10,213 bases of DNA. Source: JAAZPG01 sp012797375. GTDB taxonomy: Bacteria > Acidobacteriota > Aminicenantia > Aminicenantales > UBA4085. Below the pieces are notes generated by a model. It saw nothing but the letters and a program-made list of their open reading frames with translations, had not been told where the DNA came from and did no database searches. Both the position numbers and the translations under genes were made by a program. Below are positions 1-6,183 of the stretch, piece after piece (position 1 is the first letter of the stretch; every line of letters starts with the position of its first letter). The DNA lies in NCBI GenBank assembly GCA_937868205.1, contig CALMMC010000021.1, positions 1-10,213 of the forward strand. The letters are read 5' to 3'.

Positions 1-206
1 GCGCTCTTTTTATCCGGCTCGAGCCAGATCTGTTTTAAATCAGCCGCGAAGCGCACTTTCTCCCGATGGGGCACCTGGGCTCCGATGTTTCGCATGAAGT
101 GTCTTCACAACTTTGCCAGGAAGCCCCCAGCCATTCCTTTCGAACTGCGGCTTGGATACCCGCGTGAGCGTCGGAAACAACCAGAGCCGTCCGTTTCATT
201 CCCCGT
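1..206 (-). pseudogene. IS256-family transposase fragment, frameshifted and truncated
   Basis: Read on the minus strand, this stretch encodes a piece that aligns closely with residues about 219-286 of the intact transposase at 4779-5987. It includes the block around the second catalytic aspartate (MKRTALVVSDAH), the KEWLGASWQ block and, after a frame change, VPHREK...LKQIWLEPDKK. A single-base deletion near positions 97-110 breaks the frame just where the family has its C-x-x-H motif, so this copy cannot make a working enzyme. The N-terminal part, including the first catalytic Asp, is absent because the homology stops exactly at the IS21 left end (206/207). The other end runs off the window. 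Many silent and some amino-acid differences show it is a diverged relative, not a duplicate, of the intact copy. A long open frame running from here through istA on this strand is a chance shadow. Confidence 0.85.
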
Positions 207-260
207 TGTCGATAAGCATGTAAAAATGTACCAGTAATCGGCATGAAAAGTGTACCACCT
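207..260 (+). repeat. IS21 left terminal inverted repeat
   Basis: This 54-bp end matches the reverse complement of 2349-2402 with four mismatches (positions 5, 15, 30 and 33 of the repeat). It contains two direct copies of a GCATG-(T)AAAA-RTGTACCA unit, at 216-233 and 241-257, which are the likely IstA binding sites. The istA ribosome binding site lies about 35 bp inside. Confidence 0.9.
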
Positions 261-297
261 GGGATCTGAAAGGATGGTATCGTCTTCTCGAAGAGAG

Positions 298-334
298 GAG
301 GTGATACCCGATGATCTCCAAGGAGGTATACATG
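298..334 (+). promoter_or_regulatory. Dual ribosome binding sites and starts of istA
   Basis: Two Shine-Dalgarno sequences occur 22 bp apart: AGGAGGTGAT at 298-307, before the ATG at 311, and AAGGAGGT at 320-327, before the in-frame ATG at 332. Both are close to perfect anti-16S matches with usable spacing. This supports two IstA forms differing by seven N-terminal residues, as described for IS21 transposase and cointegrase. Confidence 0.7.
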
Positions 335-1570
335 GACATTAAAGCGATGCAGAGGAACGGGAAAAGCATCCGGGCGATCGCCAAGGAGCTGGGCCTGCAC
401 CGGGCCACGGTTAAGAAGCACTTGGTCGAGACGGATTTTCCCCGGTATCGGAAAATCGAACGGAACATTTCGATCCTGACACCCTATCAACAGATGATCC
501 GCGACTTCCTGGAGGAAGACGATTATCAGGCGACTTGGATATGGGAAAAGTTGAAGAATCATGGATATCGCGGGGGCTATGATACGGTGAGACGCTTCGT
601 CGGCCCGATCAAAGCGCAAAAGAACCGCCTGGCCTTCGCCCGGTTCGAGACCGAGCCCGGTCACCAAGCCCAGTGCGATTGGGGCGATTTTCAAGTCGAG
701 GGATCCGAGACGGTCTTTGCCTTCAAGCTTGTTCTTGGCTTCAGTCGGGCTGATTATACCGAGTTCGTCGACAAAAGGACGATGGAAAGCTTCCTGGACG
801 CTCACATCCGGGCGTTCAAATATCTGGGCGGGGTGCCGGCCGAGATCCTCTACGACAATATGAAAAACGTCGTCATCGGGCGGGACGCGTTCGGAAAACC
901 CGTTTTTAACATCGAGTTCCTCTATTTTGCCCGGCATTACGGCTTCCAGCCGAAGCTCTGTCCGGTTTATAGCCCATGGACGAAGGGCAAAGTCGAGCGA
1001 CCGATTGATTATCTGCGGGAACGGTTCTGGCGGGGATATCGCTTCGAATCGATTGGAAAAACCAACGAGGACGTCCTGGTCTGGCTCGACGGGACGGCCA
1101 ACCGCCGAATCCACGGAACTCATCATCAGCCGATCGACGTTCTGTGGAAAGAGGAGATTCCGCGGCTTGGACCGCTGCCGGCTTCCGACTACGACACCTC
1201 GCTAAAGACATTCCGGAAAGTCTACCGCGACTGTCAGATCTCCTTCAACGCCAACCGCTACGTCGTTCCTCACCGGGCCGTTGATCAAAAAGTCATGCTG
1301 AAAGTGAAAAATCGGCAGATCCGAATCTTCCTCGATCAGGATCTTCTGGCTTCTTATGAAGAGCCCGTGACGAAGCGGAACGTCCTGGGAGATCCGCGGT
1401 TTTACGAGGAGCTCCGGCAAGATCGGGAGCAGCTGAGACGAAAATACGGCTGCTCCAAGGGCAAGGCGACCCGGGGTCTTCTCAACGGCAGCCTCTGGCC
1501 CGAGGTCCATCATCGCCCGCTCTCCGAATATGAACAATATGCCCAGGGAGGCGTCGCATGGAACAATTAA
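311..1570 (+). CDS. istA: IS21-family transposase IstA (DDE integrase-type)
   Basis: A 419-aa transposase that catalyses cleavage and strand transfer of the surrounding IS21 element. An N-terminal helix-turn-helix lies at about residues 8-38 (a RAIAKELGLHRATVKKHL block). It is followed by an RNase H-fold rve core with the catalytic triad D123 (QCDWGD), D182 (LYDNMK) and E229 (KGKVER), then a C-terminal beta-barrel-like region. Length is normal for the family. The start at 311 is preceded by a strong AGGAGGTGAT site. A second in-frame ATG at 332 has its own AAGGAGGT site 5 bp upstream, so a form lacking seven residues could also be made. IS21 itself is known for two IstA products, transposase and cointegrase, from nearby starts. 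The 3' end overlaps istB. Confidence 0.95.
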   Translation: MISKEVYMDIKAMQRNGKSIRAIAKELGLHRATVKKHLVETDFPRYRKIERNISILTPYQQMIRDFLEEDDYQATWIWEKLKNHGYRGGYDTVRRFVGPIKAQKNRLAFARFETEPGHQAQCDWGDFQVEGSETVFAFKLVLGFSRADYTEFVDKRTMESFLDAHIRAFKYLGGVPAEILYDNMKNVVIGRDAFGKPVFNIEFLYFARHYGFQPKLCPVYSPWTKGKVERPIDYLRERFWRGYRFESIGKTNEDVLVWLDGTANRRIHGTHHQPIDVLWKEEIPRLGPLPASDYDTSLKTFRKVYRDCQISFNANRYVVPHRAVDQKVMLKVKNRQIRIFLDQDLLASYEEPVTKRNVLGDPRFYEELRQDREQLRRKYGCSKGKATRGLLNGSLWPEVHHRPLSEYEQYAQGGVAWNN

Positions 1571-2337
1571 CCTGCGAACGTCTCCAGGACAACCTCCAGC
1601 GGCTGAAACTGGCCCGGGCGGCGGAAGTGCTTGAAGCCGTTGCCGGCCGGGCTGGGGAAACCCAAGCCTCCTACTTCGCTTTCCTGGACCATCTCCTTGA
1701 GGAAGAAGTGGCGGCTCGGGAGAAACGGCGCCTCCAGACCGCCCTCAAGATCGCCGGCCTGCCGTTTGCCAAGACCATCGAGGAATATGACTTCAGCTTC
1801 CACCCGCATCTGGATAAAAAAGCGGTCATGGAGCTTTTCGATCTGACCTTCCTTCCGAAGCATGAAAACGTCGTTTTCCTGGGTCCGCCCGGCGTCGGCA
1901 AAACCCACTTGGCCGTCGCTCTGGCCATCAAGGCCTGCAGTCACGGCTTCAAGGTTTACTTCACGACCATGTCGACGCTGATCGGCAAGCTCAAGGAACC
2001 CCAGAGCAAGGGGAAAGCCTTCCTCTCGGCCAGCCTGGTCGTCGTCGACGAAGTCGGTTATCTGCCGGTCGATAGCCGCGAAGCCTATCTCTTTTTTCAG
2101 TTCATCTCCTATCGGTACGAGAAAAGCTCGACGATCCTGACTTCGAACAAGAGCTTCGTCGACTGGCAGGAGCTTTTCGGCGACGCGGTCATCGCCTCGG
2201 CCATCCTGGATCGACTCCTCCATCACTCTCGGGTGGTCAACATCAAGGGACACAGCTATCGGCTTAAAGATCACGGCTTCCGACAGCCGTCATATCCCAA
2301 GGAAGGAGGGGAAACCGTGTCCGCCACACCCGCCTGA
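1558..2337 (+). CDS. istB: IS21-family helper ATPase IstB
   Basis: A 259-aa AAA+ ATPase of the IstB/DnaC-like family, which assembles on target DNA and directs IstA-mediated insertion. An N-terminal helical region (about 1-95) is followed by the Walker A motif GPPGVGKTH at 109-117 and Walker B VVVDEVGY at 141-148 with the DE pair. A sensor-like TSNKSF segment and the conserved DRLLHHSRVVNIKGHSYR tail come after. Length is typical. The ATG at 1558 lies inside the last codons of istA (13-nt overlap) and is preceded by a GGGAGG site, so the two genes are translationally coupled. The frame is intact. The gene ends 11 bp before the right terminal repeat. Confidence 0.95.
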   Translation: MEQLTCERLQDNLQRLKLARAAEVLEAVAGRAGETQASYFAFLDHLLEEEVAAREKRRLQTALKIAGLPFAKTIEEYDFSFHPHLDKKAVMELFDLTFLPKHENVVFLGPPGVGKTHLAVALAIKACSHGFKVYFTTMSTLIGKLKEPQSKGKAFLSASLVVVDEVGYLPVDSREAYLFFQFISYRYEKSSTILTSNKSFVDWQELFGDAVIASAILDRLLHHSRVVNIKGHSYRLKDHGFRQPSYPKEGGETVSATPA

Positions 2338-2348
2338 TCGCACCATGG

Positions 2349-2402
2349 AGGTGGTACACTTTTCATGCCTATAACTGGTACATTTTTTCATGCTTATTGA
2401 CA
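2349..2402 (-). repeat. IS21 right terminal inverted repeat
   Basis: Right end of the IS21 element, inverted relative to 207-260. The two internal repeat units lie on the minus strand at 2352-2368 and 2376-2393. The first codons of the open frame that continues into the HTH gene (TTG at 2397) lie inside this repeat, so they are not part of the original HTH gene. Confidence 0.9.
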
Positions 2403-2792
2403 AATGTTTCGGACCTCACAATTTACCTGTGGGAAAAGAACCGGGTTGATCCGTCTTTGGCCCAGGTTCCGAGGATTATTGAGTTCCTTGGCCTTGATCC
2501 GTTTGAGAAAAAGGCCGAGAATCTGGGAGATCGGATTCGCGAATATAGGCGGGTTCATGGGCTGACGCAGAAGATGCTGGCAGAGCAACTGGCAGTCGAT
2601 GAGACGACATTAGCAACCTGGGAGCAGGGGCGGCATAAGCCCTCAAAAAGACTTCAAGAATCCATTATAAATTTGTTTTCATCTCCGATTAATGGACCAA
2701 AGGACATCCAAAAGGACAGGCCTTTCTGGATATATGGCCCTCAAGCATTTTTGCCACGCATAATACATATCTTTATTAACGATTTTAGTTAA
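2397..2792 (+). CDS. Tandem helix-turn-helix (XRE-like) regulator, 5'-truncated by IS21 and fused to foreign 3' sequence
   Basis: The open frame starts at a TTG inside the IS21 right repeat, but genuine coding begins only at 2403 (N-V-S-D-L...). What remains is the second half of one HTH unit (about residues 4-33, with WEKNRVDPS and PRIIEFLG) and then a complete second one (about 44-95: LGDRIREYRRVHGLTQKMLAEQLAVDE...TWEQGRHKPS). This is a tandem-repeat XRE/Cro-C1-like DNA-binding protein. The gene's own start, promoter and first recognition helices are missing, so it is unlikely to work. After about residue 95 (near 2670) the sequence turns AT-rich and its reading frame overlaps the C-terminus of an opposite-strand gene. 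The last 35 or so residues are therefore probably not native. Regulatory target unknown. Confidence 0.6.
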   Translation: MTNVSDLTIYLWEKNRVDPSLAQVPRIIEFLGLDPFEKKAENLGDRIREYRRVHGLTQKMLAEQLAVDETTLATWEQGRHKPSKRLQESIINLFSSPINGPKDIQKDRPFWIYGPQAFLPRIIHIFINDFS

Positions 2793-3137
2793 GGAAACAT
2801 CATTTGGATTAATAATCATTTTCAATTCAGAATCGGATATCTTATTTGATGTGGATTCACATTGCTTTTTCACTTTCTTTCTATTTTCTAAATATCGTTC
2901 CTCAACATTTTGCTTGAATTGTTCTGGAAAGCACTCTTTAATCTTCATCATTAATATTGAATCAAGAGGAACATGAATAAAAGCCCGTATTGTGTTCGAT
3001 AGCTCCATTCGTTTAGACCAATCGATGTATACTTTATAAAACACGTTTAATGGCTTTTGCCCATATGAAATCGTATCTCCTCTTGAAGTCTTTATCTCTT
3101 TAAGGATTCTGCCAATGCAACAACTCTGGTGATGCAA
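2679..3137 (-). CDS. Hypothetical protein, C-terminal part; probably decayed at the 5' end
   Basis: I do not recognise this protein with certainty. The 152-aa frame opens only with a TTG at 3137. The first ATG is at about residue 44. From about residue 10 it looks like a real soluble protein: basic and aromatic, with segments such as DTISYGQKPLNVFYKVYIDW, HVPLDSILM and PERPVLLDVLWSINRR at the end. The first nine residues (HHQSCCIG...) look unnatural. In the neighbouring frame the preceding codons read TRVVALAESLK, which would join smoothly to EIKTSRGDT if one A were restored in the AAA run near 3101-3107. A frameshift plus 5' truncation is therefore likely. Base composition is AT-rich, unlike the nitronate monooxygenase downstream. 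The 3' end overlaps the HTH frame tail-to-tail. Confidence 0.45.
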   Translation of the reverse strand: MHHQSCCIGRILKEIKTSRGDTISYGQKPLNVFYKVYIDWSKRMELSNTIRAFIHVPLDSILMMKIKECFPEQFKQNVEERYLENRKKVKKQCESTSNKISDSELKMIINPNDVSLTKIVNKDMYYAWQKCLRAIYPERPVLLDVLWSINRR

Positions 3138-3442
3138 ATATTAGATCTCCAAGGACAAGGTCACCGGGGAGACAAGGGCGGAGAGGGTGAGGGCACAATA
3201 GGGGGATAATATGGAAGATAATTTTTATTCGCAACCATGGGGCCTTGTCTCTAGAAAATCGATAAGATTTTAGGACACCAGGTGTTTTGTTTATGCAAGA
3301 CCGAAAGCATGCGTTCGATAGCCAGAGTTTGAATATCCGCGTTTCACGTCTTCAAGAGCATCAAATTTGCTTTTCCCGCTGTCGGAGAGTATCCTGCGAG
3401 TTTTGTGTTACTATGACTGAATTGGAAAGGTCTCGAAACAGC
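3138..3442. other. Gene-free stretch before the nitronate monooxygenase
   Basis: About 300 bp with no convincing gene. The frame of the downstream enzyme stays open back to a TTG at 3287, but the added residues show no family features. A 20-codon frame at 3211-3273 follows a GGGGGAT sequence and has no supporting features. The promoter of the downstream gene is presumably here, but no clear -35/-10 pair stands out. Confidence 0.4.
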
Positions 3443-4525
3443 ATGCTGAACGGGCTGAAAAAACTAAGAATAGGTGACTTGACCGCTAAGCTTCCCATTA
3501 TCCAGGGCGGCATGGGTGTTGGAATTTCCATGTCGGGATTGGCGTCAGCGGTGGCCGAGGAGGGGGGGGTCGGTGTCATTGCTACGGCAGGCATCGGCAT
3601 GCTCGAATCAGATGGATTCTCGAATTTCCTGGAGGCAAGCATTCGAGGCCTCAGGCGCGAAATCCGCAAAACAAGGGAAAAGACCAAAGGGATCGTGGGC
3701 GTTAACATCATGGTTGCCCTATCCAACTTCGGCGATATGGTGCGCACGGCCGTCGAGGAGAAAGCCGATATCATTTTTTCGGGTGCGGGTCTGCCGCTTC
3801 GTCTCCCTGAATTCCTAAAAGAGAAAGGAAGAACGAAGCTCATCCCGATTGTTTCTTCGGCCAAGGCGGCCAATCTCCTGATCCGGAAATGGCTAGGAAA
3901 ATATGATTATCTTCCGGACGCTTTTGTCGTCGAAGGACCGCTGGCTGGCGGCCATTTGGGTTTCAAGCCGGAGCAAATCGAAGACGCGAATTATTCCCTG
4001 GACCGGCTGGTTCCGGAAGTAGTGGCGGAAGTTCGCCCCTACGAGGAAAAGCATCAAAAAGAAATCCCTGTGATCGCGGCCGGCGGCATCTACACGGGCG
4101 AGGACATCCGGAGAATTATGGATCAGGGCGCTTCCGGCGTTCAGCTGGCTACCCGTTTCGTCTGTACGGACGAATGCGATGCCGCGCCGGAATTCAAGAA
4201 TGCGTTCCTGAAATCACGCAAAGAAGATCTGGTTATCATCAAAAGTCCCGTCGGCATGCCCGGACGAGCCATCCGGAATCAATATATCGACGATGTCAAT
4301 GCCGGAAAGAAAAAACCCTTCCGCTGTCCCCTTCATTGCATCGTCACCTGTGAACGACAGTCCAGTCCCTACTGCATCGCCCTGGCCCTCACCAACGCCT
4401 TGAAAGGCCGTCTGGACCGTGGATTCGCTTTCGCTGGCGCCAATGCCTACCGTACGGATCGGATCATTTCCGTCAAGGCGCTCCTGGCCGAATTGCTCTC
4501 GGAATTCAGGTCATCCGATAAATAA
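3443..4525 (+). CDS. Nitronate monooxygenase / 2-nitropropane dioxygenase-family flavoprotein
   Basis: A 360-aa cytoplasmic FMN-binding TIM-barrel protein of the NPD/NMO family (FabK-like fold). Members oxidise alkyl nitronates with O2 or act as enoyl reductase-like enzymes. The N-terminal flavin loop PIIQGGMGVGIS is at 18-29. GPLAGGHLG at 165-173 contains the likely catalytic His171. The phosphate-binding AAGGIYTGED is at 212-221, with GASGVQLATRFV at 229-240. The C-terminal domain has clustered cysteines (C295, C299, C303, C311) and a GFAFAGANAYR block, typical of a bacterial subgroup. The ATG at 3443 gives the usual family length. An ATG at 3413 and upstream starts back to 3287 are possible but add unrelated sequence. 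It stands alone between mobile elements. The exact substrate cannot be told from sequence. Confidence 0.88.
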   Translation: MLNGLKKLRIGDLTAKLPIIQGGMGVGISMSGLASAVAEEGGVGVIATAGIGMLESDGFSNFLEASIRGLRREIRKTREKTKGIVGVNIMVALSNFGDMVRTAVEEKADIIFSGAGLPLRLPEFLKEKGRTKLIPIVSSAKAANLLIRKWLGKYDYLPDAFVVEGPLAGGHLGFKPEQIEDANYSLDRLVPEVVAEVRPYEEKHQKEIPVIAAGGIYTGEDIRRIMDQGASGVQLATRFVCTDECDAAPEFKNAFLKSRKEDLVIIKSPVGMPGRAIRNQYIDDVNAGKKKPFRCPLHCIVTCERQSSPYCIALALTNALKGRLDRGFAFAGANAYRTDRIISVKALLAELLSEFRSSDK

Positions 4526-4724
4526 GGATGCCGCAGACGAAATGCGGTGGCGATGATAGTGTTTTCTCCTCCAGACCATCCCTCCCCACAAATCCCAACC
4601 TGAACGAACCCAAATTGTGCTGATTTGAGATTCGATTCAATCGGCTGCTGAAGGAGGATGTCATCGGTCATGCAATATTAACCAGCTAGTGTATAGTGAT
4701 GGTTGCAATTTGGAATAGGAGGGA

Positions 4725-4735
4725 GGCCATCGTAA
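4725..4735 (+). repeat. IS256-family element, left inner inverted repeat
   Basis: GGCCATCGTAA, an exact 11-bp inverted match to 5994-6004, lies 43 bp upstream of the transposase start. Similarity continues inwards with a one-base gap (TCTCTT on both sides). Confidence 0.6.
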
Positions 4736-4778
4736 ACTCTCTTGATCGGCAAATCTCGAGAGGAGGATTTTTACTACG

Positions 4779-5987
4779 ATGGCCCAAGTCCATTATAAGG
4801 CACTTTTTCAGAAGGCGCTATTCCAGTTCATCACTGAGCCGGATCCCTTCCTGGCCATGCTCCAGTGGGTCATGACCGAAATGATGCGAATCGAGGCGGA
4901 AGCCAAGGTCGGCGCGGCCAAGGGGAAGCACTCGGAAAAACGAACGACCTATTTTTCCGGGGCTCGGATCCGGAGAGTCGATACCCGCCTGGGAACGGTC
5001 TATCTTCTGGTCCCCAAGGTTCGAAAAGGCGGCTACATCCCGTTTTTCATCTCGGAAAGACGTCGATCCGAACAGGCCTTGATCGCCGTTGTTCAGGAAG
5101 CGTTCATCAATGGCGTCTCGACCCGGAAAATCGAGCGGCTGGCCCAAGCGATGGGCATCGAGAACATCTCGGCCGCCCAAGTCTCCGAATTCAACCGGGA
5201 ACTGGACGCCCAGGTGGAATCGTTTCGCTCCCGGCCTTTGGAGCAAGAGTACGCGGTCATCTGGATCGACGCTCTCTACCAGAAGGTCCGGGTCGAAGGA
5301 CGAGTCGTTTCCGTGGCCGTGATGATCGCCTGCGGCGTCAATCAGGCGGGAAATCGTGAAATCCTGGCCGTGGAGCCGATGTTCGACGAATCGGAGGACA
5401 GCTGGCGCTCGTTTTTCCAAAATCTCAAGAAACGGGGAATGAAACGGACGGCCCTGGTGGTCTCCGATGCTCATTCCGGCCTCCAAGCTGCCACGAAAAA
5501 GGAATGGCTCGGGGCCTCCTGGCAACGCTGCAAGGTCCACTTCATGCGGAACATCCTGGCCCGGGTCCCCCACCGGGAAAAAGGTCGTTTTGCGGCTCAT
5601 CTGAAGCAGATCTGGTTGGAGCCGGATAAAAAAAGCGCTCGTCGGGCGGCAGCGGCTCTGATCGACGATTACGAAAAGCGCTTCCCCGAGGCGATCCGGT
5701 GTCTGGAAGAAGGGTTGGACGACTCGCTCTCGTTTTACGACTTCCCGGAGATCGATAAGAAACGGATCTCGTCGACCAACGGCCAGGAACGTCTAAACCG
5801 GGAGATCCGCCGGCGCAGCCGCGTGGTCGGCGTTTTTCCGTCCGTTGAATCTTACGTCCGGCTGACGATCTGTTATCTCATGGAATATTCGGAAGACTGG
5901 GGTTCCGAACGCAGCTACGTTCGGGAGGACAAGCTCAACGGCGCCTTGGACAGGCTTCATGAGATTATGGCTCAGGCAGCTAACTGA
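4779..5987 (+). CDS. IS256-family (Mutator-type) transposase
   Basis: A 402-aa DDE transposase of the Transposase_mut family that moves the surrounding IS256-type element. The N-terminal DNA-binding region is about 1-150. The catalytic core shows D164 (VIWIDALYQK), D230 (LVVSDAHSGL) and E337 (SSTNGQERLNREIRRRS), with the family C-x-x-H signature at C251-H254 (CKVHFMRN). Length and motif spacing are normal and the frame is unbroken, so it may be active. The ATG at 4779 follows a GAGGAGG site with a rather long spacer of about 12 bp. The fragment at 1-206 is a diverged relative in the opposite orientation. The element sits between the nitronate monooxygenase and the 3' end of the radical SAM operon, which is transcribed towards it. 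Confidence 0.95.
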   Translation: MAQVHYKALFQKALFQFITEPDPFLAMLQWVMTEMMRIEAEAKVGAAKGKHSEKRTTYFSGARIRRVDTRLGTVYLLVPKVRKGGYIPFFISERRRSEQALIAVVQEAFINGVSTRKIERLAQAMGIENISAAQVSEFNRELDAQVESFRSRPLEQEYAVIWIDALYQKVRVEGRVVSVAVMIACGVNQAGNREILAVEPMFDESEDSWRSFFQNLKKRGMKRTALVVSDAHSGLQAATKKEWLGASWQRCKVHFMRNILARVPHREKGRFAAHLKQIWLEPDKKSARRAAAALIDDYEKRFPEAIRCLEEGLDDSLSFYDFPEIDKKRISSTNGQERLNREIRRRSRVVGVFPSVESYVRLTICYLMEYSEDWGSERSYVREDKLNGALDRLHEIMAQAAN

Positions 5988-5993
5988 AGAGAC

Positions 5994-6004
5994 TTACGAT
6001 GGCC
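5994..6004 (-). repeat. IS256-family element, right inner inverted repeat
   Basis: Complement of GGCCATCGTAA, starting 6 bp after the transposase stop codon region. It pairs with 4725-4735 as part of the element's terminal inverted repeats. Confidence 0.6.
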
Positions 6005-6183
6005 CCGAAGTTGCGAACATCTGTTGACCCGGCCCATAGAGAGGCCAACTAAACAAATCGAGTACATCAATCGAAGTGTCTCCTTTCAAAGAGAGATTCA
6101 CCTCGAATCTTATCATGTCCGTTATCTGTCGCTAAATCTCTTCAACTCACACGAAATGGAAGAGAACCATAATATTAAATGTT

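Larger units (their letters stand above)
207..2402 (+). mobile_element. IS21-family insertion sequence (istA-istB), complete
   Basis: A complete element of about 2.2 kb, bounded by 54-bp imperfect terminal inverted repeats (207-260 and 2349-2402, 50 of 54 positions matching). The repeats start with TGTC on the left and end with GACA on the right, fitting the TG...CA ends of IS21 elements. Each end carries two copies of a short direct repeat, also a known IS21-family property for transposase binding. Inside are the two expected genes, overlapping and in the same direction. Both reading frames are intact, so the element may be active. There is no matching 4-8 bp target duplication: the left neighbour ends in ...CCCCGT and the right neighbour starts AATGTT. 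The two flanks also belong to unrelated genes. Confidence 0.93.
4698..6021 (+). mobile_element. IS256-family insertion sequence, apparently complete (ends approximate)
   Basis: An element of about 1.3 kb carrying one intact transposase. Inner inverted arms are exact over 11 bp: GGCCATCGTAA at 4725-4735 and its complement at 5994-6004. Further out, GATGGTTGCAATTTGG (4698-4713) resembles the complement of 6005-6021 with small gaps. The outer ends are thus probably near 4698 and 6021, although the arms are separated by unequal spacers (11 bp on the left, none on the right). I see no matching 8-9 bp target duplication on either choice of ends, so the boundaries are approximate and the insertion may be old. 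Confidence 0.6.

Noticed and set aside
35..1126. Long minus-strand open frame of 363 codons covering the IS256 fragment and the antisense of istA
   Set aside because: Its C-terminal part is the transposase fragment and the rest is the mirror of the clearly real istA frame. It is a chance fusion across the IS21 left end.
1567..2274. 235-codon minus-strand frame opposite istB
   Set aside because: Antisense shadow of a G/C-rich gene with confirmed Walker motifs on the other strand.
3211..3273. 20-codon frame preceded by GGGGGAT in the gap before the nitronate monooxygenase
   Set aside because: Too short, with no supporting features and no link to neighbours.
4531..4547. CCGCA...TGCGG hairpin just after the nitronate monooxygenase stop, as a terminator
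   Set aside because: A stem of only five base pairs, not followed by a T run. Too weak to call.
4447..4671. 74-codon minus-strand frame after the nitronate monooxygenase
   Set aside because: It overlaps the real gene's 3' end and has no recognisable domain.
4818..5600. 260-codon minus-strand frame opposite the IS256 transposase
   Set aside because: Antisense shadow. The plus-strand frame has the full DDE motif set.
5994..6116. 40-codon minus-strand frame downstream of the radical SAM operon, as a possible precursor peptide
   Set aside because: It runs into the IS256 terminal repeat, has no good RBS and no leader/core pattern. Chance is more likely.
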